Assembly: GCA_015680685.1 (NCBI GenBank)
Contig: MNCI01009519.1
Location: 1,153,208-1,217,207 of the forward strand
DNA: 64,000 nucleotides
Direction: 5' to 3'
Origin: Gnetum montanum
Lineage: Eukaryota; Streptophyta; Gnetopsida; Gnetales; Gnetaceae
Shown one piece after another: positions 11,186-22,334 of the stretch. Position numbers and translations under genes: made by a program. Within the stretch, counting starts at the first letter, position 1; each line of letters opens with the position of its first letter. The notes beneath the pieces are model-generated. The model did not search any database. It saw only the letters and a list, made by a program, of their open reading frames with translations, and was not told the DNA's origin.

Positions 11186-11793
11186 GGCCAACAAGGTTAA
11201 TCATCATTAAGGATTAAATATGATTTTTGGATTTCTTTTAGAAATTTAGAACTCCCAAAAGGGTACACAATATTTTCATTTTCATTTCTTTTGTTAGTAG
11301 TTCTAGAAATTATTTCTTTTAATTATTTTTATTGTAAGAGGAAAATTAGAAATATTGAAAATAGGGAAAATGTACAATCAAAATAATCAATTCCCATAAA
11401 TCCAAAAATTGAAGAAGTTTACAAAAAATTACAATTAAGATAGTAATTATACAGGAAATTAAGCCAATTTACAAAATTTTAGGATTATTGGCCCATGAAT
11501 GTGTTTAAGAAGAGTGTGTTTATTAAATGAAATCAACTAAGAGACATAAAACACCAACACAAATTCAACTATCTAAAAACACCACTAGTTATTATAAATG
11601 CATTTGAACCAGTTTGAAATAAACATAGGAGGAACAAGGATAGCCTAGCTCCATTTCCTTAACCTCCCTTTAGAAGCAAAGTAGTGATAAAGAGGGAAAT
11701 CATAAAGAATTTTGTAATCAAGAAAGAGAAAAATTTAATTGTTTGACATCTTTAAATCCTCTTTTTGAAATAACAAATATTACAATACAAACC
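11186..11793 (+). other. Leader of element B
   Basis: Untranslated region between primer site and gag. No ORF recognised. It is homologous to the leader of element C (reverse strand of 51929-52495), for example AGAGTGTGTTTATTAAATG, which ties B and C into one family. Confidence 0.65.
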
Positions 11794-13590
11794 ATGAATT
11801 CAACCATGGTAGCAAGTTCTCAAAATTTAAGCCTTAGTCAAATATTGAGTAACATGTCCACTATTGGAGGAACCACCCGATAGGTGAATACATTAAATCT
11901 TCAAACTTCCATCACTTCAATAGCCTATATTTCCATACCAAGGCTAATAGTGACCCCAATTATAGCTACTACTTTTAGAACTAGGTCTCCTTCACATCAT
12001 ACACCCCCACCATTTTCATATGGCTTAATTCCTTTTTCATTCGATACTATAGACTCTAATATTTCATATGGACAAGTCTATGAAGGATAGACTCTTATGG
12101 ACTTATGAAATCAAAGAACATTAGTAATACCTCAAGGAGCTTTAGTTTTTTTCACAAGGTATTGATGTTGAAGTAAAAAGTATTCATTTACTACCTATTT
12201 TTTGGGGGATCAATGATGAAGATCTACTCACTCATATAAGATAATTTGAAGCCACACTTGCAATGTTGGCATCTCAAAGTAGAGATAGAGCTAAAATAAG
12301 TAATTTTAAATCAACATTAAAAGACAAAGTTAATTTTGACTACAAACCCTTAGGACATAAATTAGCTCATGGAATGAATTCAAGGCTACCTTCCTCTAAA
12401 TATTTTCTTCGAATGACAAGTTGTACTCATTAAGAAAGAAATTGTTGAGTTTCATGCAATAAGAAGATTAGGACTATGAGAGCACTCTTGATATGTTCAA
12501 GGGGCTATGTTTGATAAACCCCAACCATGGATTCCTAGCCCACTAACTTATCCAAATCTTTTTAGAAGTCCTATTACCATATTGTAGGTAAAATGTGAAC
12601 TTTGTATGTGGTGGAAATATATTGAATGTAACATCAAAGGATGACTAGAGAATAATAGATTCAATGGTTGATCAAAGTAAGAGATAGCCAAAACCCAACA
12701 TCCTAAAAGACATGACCCAAGAAACTGAACAACTATATAAAAACTCTGATGAGTTAACTCGTTTATTAGACAAATAGGCCCATATTGTGCAAGGAGAGGT
12801 ATGTAATCTTTGTCGTAGCCAACAAGATGATTTCACCACCTATCTAGTCTTACCCTATTGTCATGAGGAAGTACAAGACTTTGTAAAGGCTTTTCAACAA
12901 TATAGAAGTCAACCAACAACCATAGTCCAATAATAGTATTTCCAAAATAGTTACAAATCCTTTTAAGATCCAAACTAGTGAACACTTGGATAGACTCACT
13001 CAAAGCCTTACTTCCTTTATTGAAGAAAGTAGGAAATTTATAAATAAGACACAAAGATGGTTCCATGACCTGACAAAGAATGAATTACCTTTCTAACTAG
13101 AGCCAAATCTCACATCAAAAAGGTTGGATAAGGAACAATTGCATTCTATTATTACTGGGAGTGAAAAAATTATTGAGCCTAGGCATATGAAGAAGATTAG
13201 AATTTAAGAATTTGAGATAAAAGAAAAGGATCAACCACATCTAATGCATGAGGAGGAAAGTAACCAACCAAGTGAAGGAGGATAATCATTAATGTCTCCT
13301 TCTTTAAATAGGAAAGCAATTTTGCCTCCTTTTCCTAAATAATTACAAGAGAAATTCATAACCAAAGCACATATACACAAACTATTTAATGAATTATATT
13401 TACACATTCCATTATAAAAAGTTGTTAGATACACACCTATTTATGCTAAATACTTTAGGGAATTATGCAAAAAAAGGAGAAAAGAAAAAATTCCTAGAAA
13501 AGTTTATTTGATTGAGAATTTGTCTCAACATATAAAAAACCAAGAAATTCCAAAATACCAAGACGAAGGGATTTCCACAATTTGAATAAA
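11794..13590 (+). pseudogene. gag: gag remnant of element B
   Basis: Starts at ATG 11794 (MNSTMVASSQNLSLSQIL), the equivalent of the ATG at 51928 in element C. The matrix/capsid part near 12160-12330 reads VEVKSIHLLPIFWGINDED then THIR, FEATLAMLASQ and so on, matching C gag near 39.8 kb and the Athila pattern IHLLPxFxG..xEDPxxHLxEF. Further downstream LLSFMQ, DYESTLDMFKGLC and YCRNVNFVCGGN (one base stop in the last) follow the Athila gag order toward a Gln/Lys-rich C-terminus. Many TAG/TAA stops. An open 68-codon stretch at 11884-12090 is part of this gag, not a separate gene. Confidence 0.75.
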
Positions 13591-13900
13591 GATAAAAGGA
13601 AAGAACATTGAAAATGTCCTATTAGATTTTGAAGCCAACATCAATATTATGCCACTTGAAATTGCTAGGTCACTTGGTTTGGAGGACATAAGGAAAGTTA
13701 ATATGACAATATCTTTGGCTCATGGCTCAATTGTTAAACCCATAGAAGTGGGATAAGATTTATTGTACAAGTTGAAAAAGGGAAATACCCAGTTGATTTT
13801 GTTGTGTTGGAAGTAAAATATCTAGATAGTTTCCCCATTATATTAGATAAACCTTAGTTAGCAACAATTTAGGAAATAATTAATTATTGATCAAGCTAAC
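13591..13900 (+). pseudogene. pol: Aspartic protease remnant of element B
   Basis: Reads VLLDFEANINIMPLEIARS from about 13616, with the catalytic Asp codon at 13625-13627. The family motif is DLGASxNxMP, so Asp is kept while Gly is replaced by Glu and Ser by Asn. It continues LGLEDIRKVNMTISLAHGS and a flap-like KGKYPVDFVVLEVKYLD. Element C has the better preserved DLGASINSM version. Gag-pol are separated by stops and shifts. Confidence 0.75.
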
Positions 13901-14538
13901 TCCAATTATCTTCTGCCAACTTTACTTTTATGCTTAATATATATGACAAATCAAAAGAGGATTGATTGAACCAAGATATCAAAGAAGCAATTGCTTTATA
14001 CAATTTCCACATTAGCAATGACATAAGATAGTGAAACATTAGTATTAAACAATTTAGAGGAAGGATCCTTAGGCCTCTCAACAAAAGAAAAACAAGATAT
14101 TCTTGATCAAATTTTGAATTTAAGATTAGGGAATATAGGAGAAATAATTCAACCAACAAGTAATGATTCCTTAGAACTTTGATAATTACTTAGTAATCTT
14201 AAGTACATGTTCCTTGACAAATATAAACCCTTAAAAATAAATTCCCAACTTTCTTGTTGGTAAGAAGTAAAATTAGTAGAAGTTTTAAGAAGTAAGTCTA
14301 AGGCATTTTCATGGAGTTATGAGGACCTCCATAAAATAATTTCATGCAACATATGCTAGCATCATAACTATCTTGAGGATAACATTAAACTGATTCAAAC
14401 TCCCTCTAGAAGAATCAATCCAACATTCAAGCAAATTGTTAAAGATGAAATTTCTAAACTTTGGAAGGAAGGAATTATTTATCCAATAGATGATAGTGAA
14501 TGGTTAATCTACTTAATGCAATCTTAATAATAAAAAAT
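13901..14538 (+). pseudogene. pol: Protease-RT linker and RT N-terminal stub of element B, ending at an internal deletion
   Basis: Continues the polyprotein: EGSLGLSTKEKQDILDQILN, SFSWSYEDLHKIISCN (one residue uncertain), then RRINPTFKQIVKDEISKLWK and EGIIYPIDDSEW, which are the first residues of plant Ty3/gypsy RT (compare IIYPIANSEW in C near 37.53 kb). About ten codons later the sequence jumps into integrase. In C, the same two landmarks are about 1.6 kb apart. So the palm, the catalytic box and the whole RNase H are absent. Confidence 0.75.
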
Positions 14539-15372
14539 TTTGATATGTGGGGTATAGACTTCTTAGAATTATTTTCATTGTCTAATAAATATCAATATAT
14601 GTAACTAAGTGGGTAGAAGCTAAAGCTACTCCAACAAATGAGGTTAAAGTAGTTATAGCTCTTCTAAGAGGACATATTTTGACATAATTTGGAACCCCAT
14701 GAGCAATCATAAGTGATCAAGGAACTTAGTTTTTATATCAAATAATCAAGAAATTTTCAAAGTACTATGGAATCCAATATAAGATAGCTATTGCCTATGA
14801 TCCTCAAACAAATGATCTAGTGGAAAATGAAAATAGAATCATTATAAAGATCCTAATAAGAACTATATTCCCTAAGAAGTAAGATTAGTTTCAAAAATTA
14901 CAAGAAGCACTTTGGGCTTATAGGATTATATATAAATCAAATTTAGAATATTCACCTTATTAATTGGATTATGAAAAATAATGTTTATTTCCAATAGAGA
15001 TTAAATACAAATATTTACGATTAGCACAACAATTAAATTTTGATGAAGAAACAAACCAAGACTTTAAAATGACTCAAATATATGAACTTGATGAAATATG
15101 TTTGCATGCACTTGATAAGAAAAGAATCATTGAGAAAAAAATGAAGAGTATGCATGATAAAAATATATTTAAGAAATATTTCTCAATAGTTTATAAAGTC
15201 TTATTATACAACATGAGACTACATAAATTTCCAGGAAAGCTAATCACTCTATGAGAAGATCCCTACTTAGCATTACAACCCTATAGTAATGGAAGTGTTC
15301 TAATTACACCTATCAATAATTTATCTACTAAATTTTTAGTAAATGGCCAAAGAAATAAACAATATCATCAAT
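14539..15372 (+). pseudogene. pol: Integrase remnant of element B
   Basis: Starts FDMWGIDFLELFSLSNKYQY, where the first catalytic Asp (GIDF) is still present. The second is also present (IISDQGT, followed by a stop in place of His) and the Glu region reads VENENRI. The C-terminal part near 15069-15370 reads TQIYELDEICLHALDKKR, RLHKFPGKLITL and FLVNGQRNKQYHQYK, the Athila-type C-terminal signature. The N-terminal zinc domain is missing, removed by the same deletion as the RT. Related to C integrase at 35.0-36.1 kb. Confidence 0.8.
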
Positions 15373-15901
15373 ACAAAATAGAGGAACTAGGAGAATATTG
15401 TTGGTTTCTTATAAAATCCATTGCCCATCCATGGAATAACCATTATCCCGAAACCCTATGTCATGAATTTAGGGCCATCAATTTCATTCATTGCCCACTC
15501 CTTCAACTATCCATATAGTACTCTAGCTAGAGTAGGTGACCACAATGGAGTGGGGTATACACATGCAAACCCTCATCACTCTCTTCGCTACTATTAAGTA
15601 TATCATACCATTAAAAGTCAATTTTATGGATTAGCGTAGAAATGATATTTTTGGTTTTTGCATAGATTCCACATGCAAGTATAGTATAAATGGCCAAATC
15701 ATCCACCATGGAATAACATGCCAAGGTAAGCATGGGGATTATGAAATAAATTACAGATAACTTTTGGATGCTTAATTTTCTTATTGTATTTTTGGTTCCC
15801 CAAAGAGTGAATGATTAAAAATCACTCCTTGAAATTATGGAGCAGATTACTCTAAGTGGTCTGATCACATAGATGTCGACTTAAAGTAGAAATTGGAAAT
15901 A
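15373..15901 (+). other. Spacer between integrase and extra ORF of element B
   Basis: Continues the end of the pol frame for a few dozen codons (IAHPWNNHYPETLCHEF) and then becomes featureless AT-rich sequence. No motif recognised. Confidence 0.4.
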
Positions 15902-16807
15902 ATGGAGTATCAAGCTTTCATTTGATCCACCATTAATTAGTTTTACTAGGAAGAATTCCTAGAGTTTTATAGAAACCTTAAATCATATTTGACTAAGGTA
16001 GATCCTCCAGAGCATTACTTGGTTTTCTTATTGAGAAAAATGTTAGTGAAGGTAACTATGGTAAGGATCGAGGAGTGGTTTGGACTGCTAGCTAGAGGAG
16101 AAGACATCTTCAAGTCTAGTGCTAGCACCAAGGAGATATATGATCTCTTTCACCAATTTATTAGTGAATCTAACTCTAAGAGGTTGTAGGCTTAGGGTTT
16201 ACATTTTGTAAACCTTTGGCTACAACACTGTGTGATGTCAAGGATGATCATTACAAATTCTTTACCATCCATACATACTATGTATGTCCTAAGTCTAGCC
16301 CTCTAGGTAATGAAGGCTTTGAAGTTTGAGCAGGAAGAAAATTTTTCCTATCTTCCAATCAGATACATGGTATACCATTACAATAATTATTCACTTAAGC
16401 TTTGGTTTGTCTTCCTTATTTCAGTTATTCTCAAGAAGTATAAAATGTAAAAAGCTCAGAAAAGCATAAAGATGCACCTCATAGTGCTCAAAAATGATAC
16501 CTTCACATGGTCCTTCATGATTTATACCAAGGTTGGTTCCTTTGTTAAAGAGTTAGAGGATCTAGGTTCTTCATTAGTACTAGAGACTAGTGAAGCTCAT
16601 GAATTTAGGTAAGAAGTCCAAGCCTAGCTTTAACAAGTTAGATCCACTTAAAGGAAGATCCTATTGGTATTGAACAAGGTCAATTTCACCCTCATCACTA
16701 TGGATAGGAGGGTAGTAGACATTGAAAAGAATATCCATTCTCAAATCAAGGATGCTGATGAAGGGACAAAACCTTCTCATTTTAAAGAAGACAAGGAGGT
16801 GGAGTGA
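15902..16807 (+). pseudogene. Extra ORF downstream of integrase in element B (env-like position)
   Basis: A single plus-strand frame can be followed for about 300 codons from MEYQAF at 15902 to the TGA at 16805-16807, broken by a handful of TAG/TGA stops. Visible segments: FYRNLKSYLTKVDPPEHYLV, MVRIEEWFGLLARGEDIFKS, IYDLFHQFISESNSKRL, SFVKELEDLGSSLVLETSE and, at the end, NFTLITMDRRVVDIEKNIHS, a heptad-like coiled-coil tail. One hydrophobic stretch (LWFVFLISVIL) could be a membrane segment. Athila elements are known to carry a third ORF here, sometimes called env-like; identity as an envelope is not shown by this sequence. Function unassigned. Confidence 0.55.
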
Positions 16808-17218
16808 GGATCAAAGGCTTGATTCTTGTATTAATATTCATTTTATTTTGTGTTGTTATGATCATTGAGCCATTGTAGGGTAATTGGACAAGTGAAAGAT
16901 TGTTATTAACTTTTAAAATATTGGAATTATGGCTAAAATGTTTAATGTTTAATGTTTATTTAATTTTGATCAACTTTATATGTAGAGATGAATGGTAGCA
17001 TGGTATGGTTCCATTTTCTTATGAATTAGAAACTTGATGAAAAATGTGAATGTTATATAATGCTTGGTATTAGGTTTACATGGGATGCAACTATTTACTC
17101 CTTTTTGAGTTTATTTTAATTATTTTTTCAGCCAACAATCTTGGCTATGTGATGAAGGTTTAGATTAGAAATTTGTTAAAATTTATATACCTTTGTTGGC
17201 TAGGTAATAGATAAAGAC
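16808..17218 (+). other. 3' untranslated spacer of element B
   Basis: AT-rich, no ORF recognised, between the extra ORF and the polypurine tract. Confidence 0.4.
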
Positions 17219-17231
17219 TAGTGGGGGGTTG
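17217..17231 (+). other. Polypurine tract of element B
   Basis: ACTAGTGGGGGGTTG directly before the TG of the 3' LTR. Element C has ACTAGTCGAGGGCTA at the same position, supporting both calls. Confidence 0.75.
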
Positions 17232-18244
17232 TGATAAACCCCAAATTGTTCTAGTTTTGACTAATTAAATATCTATATTTTTATTTTATTTTTCATTATT
17301 TTACTATATAAAATTGTATCAATTTCTTTGATACCCATCAATATGAACTAATTACTATGATAAGTCTTTGTTAATGCAATTTATCATTGGATTTATCTAA
17401 ATTGATAAAGATATTGATTGGGATCGAGAGCATCAACATATGCTAAAAAAGATAACATCAATACACATCATATCATCAATATAAACTAACCAAATTTATG
17501 TCAATTTTTGTAGTTGTTGCAATAAGGATTGATAACATATGATTATGGGAGTGATTACCTTGCTAGGGAAGGGAGATATTGATTTGTACCACTAGTGTGA
17601 TGCAAATCAGCTACCTAAGGACATATCCACTATGATATAGTTTGATGCTTTTTAATTAATCTCCATCAAAGTGATAGGTGAAATTCAATATATCCAAATA
17701 ATAACATTTTCCCAATTATAATTAAACCTTCTCTAGTATAAATGGGGAAGCTCAATCTTAATAATGGGGATTGAATACTAGGAGAAATCCTCATCAAATT
17801 GAAACCAATTTTTGAAGCTTTTTCATTTGTAAATTACCAAAAGAAGATTTATTAAATCTTGTGGTAACTATCAATCATTGGCTTCCATTGATGAATTTTT
17901 GAGGTTGCTGCATTGTAGAAATAGAAAAGCAATATCATGAATTAGGTGAAGTCTCCCTTGCAATCTTTCATTATCTCTACTGACATTATATGATTTCAAT
18001 TTGACTTTATCGTTTAACTTGCACCCTTGAACTTGAAATTAGAAGTTAGGATGAAATTTATGATTTTACTTGAGTGATAGTCATCAATGTGAAATTTTAA
18101 TTAGATTTGGATCTAACCATTTATTGTCTTGATGATCTCTTTAACTTTGAATTGTTCCTCCATGAATACGACTCGCAAGTTAGTCATACATGAGGTAACA
18201 CATATATAATGAAGGTTAAAAAGTACCAAACTTTGGTAGGCTCA
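17232..18244 (+). repeat. 3' LTR of element B
   Basis: 1013 bases, collinear with 10151-11161. Begins TGATAAACCCCAAATTG and ends TAGGCTCA. The TATA box is at 17737-17743. Confidence 0.85.
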
Positions 18245-19330
18245 TCATAAACCTTGAAATTTTAACAATGGTTATTATTTTAATGGATCTATAAATGTTT
18301 GAAGTGTAGCTAGATTTAACAAAATCCATGAGTTGATTATCATAAAAGATGAACAAGTAAGGCAACAAAGCTCACTTAATGCTTTCTTAATCCTTCTAGG
18401 AAAAAGTAAATACATGAATCAATATGATGCAATAGGTTTTAAATTTATTGTTACATAAATAGTTGCTTATAACCATTATGATTTTTAGGTTGAACTTCTG
18501 ATAGGTGTGCTAGGATTAAAGGAAAATTTTCATAAAGTATTCAAAAGAAAATTCGATGGATTGCCAACAATGAGGAATGTATAACATTAGATTGATTTCA
18601 TCATTAGTTCTACCATTCCAAATAAGAGAGCTTATTAGATGACATCAAATCAAAGAGTAGAATTGAAAAGGCAAGTAGAAGAGTTACTTACAAATGGCTT
18701 CATAAGGGAATTCATTTCACCTTATGTAGTTCTAGCATAGCTAGTGCTAAATAAGAACAATGATGAATGAAGGATGTACATTGATTTTAGGGTCATGAAG
18801 AATATAAGAGTGAGGTAAAAGTTTCCTATTCTAAGGATGGAAGATATTCTTAATGTTCTTACCAATGCATAGAGTTTTAGAAAAATTGATTTAATAAGTG
18901 ATTACCATCAAGTTAGAATTAGATCTAGTGATAAATGGAAGACAACTTTCAAGAAACTAGATGGATTTTTTGAGTACATGGTAATGCCATATAGCCTCAT
19001 TAATCTACTTGCTACATTCATGAGATTGATGCATGACATATTGAAGGACTTGATTGGTAAGTGTTGTATCATCTTTTTTTATGATAGTTTGATGTATAGA
19101 TTTAATAAAGAAGAGCACTCAGATCACTTGAGGATGGTGTATCATAAATTGGAGAAGCCATAGTTGGTAATAATTGTAAAGAAAAGTCATTTCTTCAAGA
19201 CGAAAATCACATACTTGGGGCATGTGGTTTCTAGGAACCAAACTTAGATGGAAGCTACCAAGGTAAGAGAAATTAGAGACTAGTCAAATTCTAAGAATAG
19301 TGGAAAGGTAGGATTATTTCTTACTTTAGT
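18245..19330 (+). pseudogene. pol: Reverse transcriptase remnant of chromovirus-like element H
   Basis: The pre-RT segment reads ENFHKVFKRKFDGLPTMRNV near 18510-18570, the usual lead-in (DVFPxxLPxGLPPxR). Then VELKRQVEELLTNGFIREFI, a stop-bearing MYIDFRVMKNIRVR (family: CVDYRALNKIT), KFPILRMEDILNVLTNA, RKIDLISDYHQVRIRSSDKW, FFEYMVMPYSLI, ATFMRLMHDILKDLIGK. The catalytic box at 19077-19088 reads FYDS where YVDD or YFDD is expected, so the second Asp is Ser. The tail (KKSHFFKTKITYLGHVVSRN) is clear. Before 18500 only about 250 bases of unrecognised sequence follow the B insertion, so the protease is missing. Confidence 0.8.
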
Positions 19331-19900
19331 AGGTTTTTATTGATAGTTAATCAAAAATTTCAATGATATTTCTTATTCTATGTTTACTTTGTTGAAGAAA
19401 AATAAATATTCTAGGTGGGATAATAAAAACCAAAGGAGCTTTAACTTATTGAAATCAGAGATTACTAGTGAATTGATCCTTGAAATTCTAGATTTTTAGA
19501 AGCTTTTTTAGATGAAGATGCATGTAAATGGACTTTCCATTGATGGGTTACTTTCAAAAGAAGATAGATCTATTTCTTTCTTCTCTAAAATGTTGATTGA
19601 TTCAAGGAAACATATATATTATATATGAGAATGAGCTATACACTATTCTTTAAGTAATTAAACACTAGAGATAGTACTTGTTTCCCAAGGAGTTCACTTT
19701 GATGATAGACCACAAGGCACTACAATTTCTAAATATCCAAAACAAGTTGAGTGAAAAGTATATGAGGTGGATTGCATAGTAATAGGAGTTCAATTTTTTA
19801 TTGAAATAAACAAGTGGAAAGGCCAATGTGCTATCTCAGGAATTGTCCAAGGTGCATGTGGTGAACTTTAACATACCTCATATGGAAGGTATGGATGATT
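19331..19900 (+). pseudogene. pol: RNase H remnant of element H
   Basis: Follows the RT: KNKYSRWDNKNQRSFNLLKS, SIDGLLSKEDRSISFFSKML, DSRKHIYYI, then, in another frame, FDDRPQGTT and the KQVEKVY-type end (stop in place of one codon). These match the connection and RNase H domain of chromoviruses (GAVLSQEGRPIAFFSEKL... DHQALKYL). Several stops. Confidence 0.65.
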
Positions 19901-21060
19901 TTTCTTATTTTTATGAGCATGATATTAATTTTTGGCAAGTTTGAAGGAGTTTCAAAGAGCCATTATTCAGTAGGATAGACTAGTTGAGGGACTATCATAT
20001 TCAAGATAAACAATTTTTTAAAAATGGAAAGGTATGTATTCCCAACTATGATTTTAGGAAAAGATTTTGTTTGAAAATCATTGTAGTGGCATGCTAGTTC
20101 ATATGGAAAGGATAAAATATTGTAACTTATGGGTAGGTACTATTTTTCAACTTGGTATGGTAACTGAAGTTTCAAAATTTGTGAAGGAGTATTTAACTTA
20201 CTTGAAATTCAAAGGAAGTAAAGAAGTAGATGAACATTACATGCCTTTGTCAATTTTGAAGGGTTAATGAAAAAGCGTGTCAATAGTTTTGTGAGTGATA
20301 TTATAAAAATCAAGAATAGGAACCAATGTAATTGGTATTGTTTTGGATAAGTTCTCCAAGCTTGCATACTTCATTCCATGTAAAAAGGTGAGAATGCTTC
20401 TCATGTTGTAAATTTACATTTTCAGCATGTTCTAAAGTTGCATAGAATTGCTTTGAATATTGTTAGTGATAAAGATTTAAATTTCACAAGTCACTTTTGG
20501 AGGTCCATTTAAAATATTTTATGAACAAAATTAAAATTTTATAGTTCATATAACCCAAAATATAATGTCCAAATGAAGATGGTAAATAACTCCTTGCCAA
20601 ACATATTAAGATGTTTATGTGATGGATAACTAAATAGGTGGAAAAACGTATTTTTTATTACTAATTTTTCATAAAATAATGATTTTAATGTTACCATTGA
20701 AAAAATCTCATTTGAAGTAAATTAGGATTTTTTTTCCTAAGATGGTGGACACCTTGAAGAGATTTCATGATGAAGCTCAAATTAGTTATGATATTGTGCA
20801 AGAAATTAGGGATTTTCATACACAAGTAAAATCAAATCTTGAGAATAAGGGTGAAGAAAGAGTCCTCAAGAGGAATGAGGAAATATAAAAATAAAAATTT
20901 TCCTATTAGTAACTTTGTTTGGGTGTACTTGAAGAAAAAGCAATTGAGAGGTGTCAACTTCTTTAAGTTGAAAACCAAGAAGATGGGGCCTTTCAAACAT
21001 AAGGCCATGATTAATGATAATGCTTTTTAAATTAAATTACCAATCAATGTTAGCATGTCT
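19901..21060 (+). pseudogene. pol: Integrase remnant of element H
   Basis: The zinc-binding N-terminus is at about 20070-20230 (GMLVHMERIKYCNLWVG, MVTEVSKFVKEYLTYLKFKG). The core is at about 20270-20740: NIVSDKDLNFTSHFWRSI keeps the second catalytic Asp, followed by LKFYSSYNPKYNVQMKMVNN and NILRCLCDG. The third catalytic Glu position reads Lys (QMKMVN versus the usual QTEVVN). The C-terminal SH3-like portion lies near 20950-21060 (NAFKIKLPINVSM then FIFNV, in the family DLPxxxxxSxxFNVxDL). A chromodomain could not be seen. Frameshifted and stop-riddled. Confidence 0.75.
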
Positions 21061-21357
21061 TTTATATTTAATGTTTGACATGTTGTGCACTATCATGGAC
21101 CAATTGATGAGGTGATTATGGAGGGTAGCATCAATACGTTGAAGGGGGCTATTTATTAGTTAAAGCCTTGAATTGAAAGGAAGGTAATTGTGCTAAAGTG
21201 AAGAGAAGCTTTGAGCACTTAGATAGTAAAGATTCATGATTACTTGATCAATTAGAAGGATTAATCATTTGATGATGATATATGGGTCCATGAGACTGAA
21301 CATTATTAGTGGGGGATCATTTCAACATCTAATCCCTTATTCACATGAGTTTACTTT
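21061..21357 (+). other. Pol tail and 3' untranslated part of element H
   Basis: Contains a decayed VVHYHGPIDE continuation of pol and a G-rich patch (TTAGTGGGGGATCA near 21307-21320). The latter resembles a polypurine tract but is not adjacent to the LTR start. Confidence 0.4.
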
Positions 21358-21377
21358 TTGAAGGGTAGGAGAGCTGG
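21358..21377 (+). other. Polypurine tract of element H
   Basis: TGAAGGGTAGGAGAGCTGG-type purine-rich run immediately before TGTAGGGATACC, the start of the 3' LTR. Confidence 0.6.
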
Positions 21378-22334
21378 TGTAGGGATACCTGTTTTGATCT
21401 TTTTGTTCTCTTTCCTACATGTGAGTTTTGCAAGTTTTGGACTATGTACAAACATCATGAAGATTAGAGAGATGTCTTGCTTGAGATTTAGGCTTTCAGA
21501 GGAGATATTTGGAAGATTTTTAAGATTCATTGAATATGCAAGGGAAGTCTTAGGTGAGATATTCTAGTTTTGATGAGATGTATCAAACCTCTTTGAGACA
21601 TATTACATATTGGTGAGATGTCTCGGATGAGATGTTCTAACTGAGACATCCTAGAAATAGTGGATATGTCTAGAGTCAGAATGAGATGTCTCACTTGGAT
21701 GTTTGGTTTGGTAGTGAGATCTCCCAAGGAGCATAGAGATTACACAAATTGGTGGAAAAACGTTTAAAATTGGCCATTCCAATTTGGAAAATAGAGAAAA
21801 TGATTGAAAGAAAGATAAAAACATCATCAGATATTTAAGTTGAGGTTGAGGATGGTTTTCTAGGCTTTTTATCTTATTGTATCAATAAATATTGGTTTTT
21901 TTTCATGCTTATATCACCATGGAGATGATAATGAGATGTCATAAAAGCTCTTATTTTGAGCTTGAACAAGAGTGAAAGAAAGCATATTGATTAAGTGCAT
22001 GTGTCATTGTAGCTTCAATGTCAATTGTGTGGTGTATTTACTTGTGTGTTTTTGTGTCTTGTTTGTGAGTTGAGATCTCAATCTTGGGTTGTGAGAGAGA
22101 TTCTCTATTGGTTGTGCTTTAAATTAAGAATAGCCATTATGTGGTTGTACAGCCTCATGTTCTATAACATTACGTGAGTAGTGTAAGAAGTTGTTGGGTG
22201 TTTTGTAAGTTTTGGAACCCTAATTTAATCTTCTTTCAATAATTGAAAATAACTAGTTTTTTATTTTCTAGCATATCATTTCTCTAGATTTAGTAGGATT
22301 AAATTTGATTTTCCATTGGGGTGAACATGCTCCA
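21378..22334 (+). repeat. 3' LTR of element H
   Basis: About 957 bases, collinear with 8420-9315. Contains several GAGATGTCTC / GAGACATC words in both orientations (for example near 21618-21700), giving local inverted-repeat potential. Ends at GCTCCA; copia gag of element I resumes directly afterwards. Confidence 0.75.

Larger units (their letters stand above)
10151..18244 (+). mobile_element. Athila-like Ty3/gypsy element B, deleted for RT-RNase H
   Basis: Whole-element entry. 5' LTR 10151-11161, tRNA-Asp primer site, leader, gag from 11794, protease near 13.6 kb, a direct joint near 14.52 kb where RT-RNase H should be, integrase 14539 to about 15370, extra ORF 15902-16807, G-rich polypurine tract and 3' LTR 17232-18244. 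The paired LTRs are 1011 and 1013 bases, roughly 83 percent identical in a sampled 100 bases. Gag, protease and integrase are closely related to element C. It sits in the gag-pol region of H. No matching target duplication (AAAAT left, TCATA right). Confidence 0.8.
8420..22334 (+). mobile_element. Chromovirus-like Ty3/gypsy element H (split by nested B)
   Basis: Whole-element entry. Plus-strand order: 5' LTR 8420-9315, tRNA-Met-type primer site 9327-9339, gag to 10150, B insertion, pre-RT segment from 18245, reverse transcriptase, RNase H, integrase (to about 21.1 kb), polypurine tract and 3' LTR 21378-22334. The RT and integrase read like the CRM/Galadriel/Reina branch. Only about 350 bases remain between B and the RT, so the end of gag and the protease appear deleted. 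Length without B is about 5.8 kb. It lies inside copia element I. No clear target duplication (TTTCT versus ATTTA). Confidence 0.75.

Noticed and set aside
21307-21320. G-rich TTAGTGGGGGATCA as the polypurine tract of H
   Set aside because: It is over 50 bases from the LTR start; the purine run at 21358-21377 is directly adjacent.
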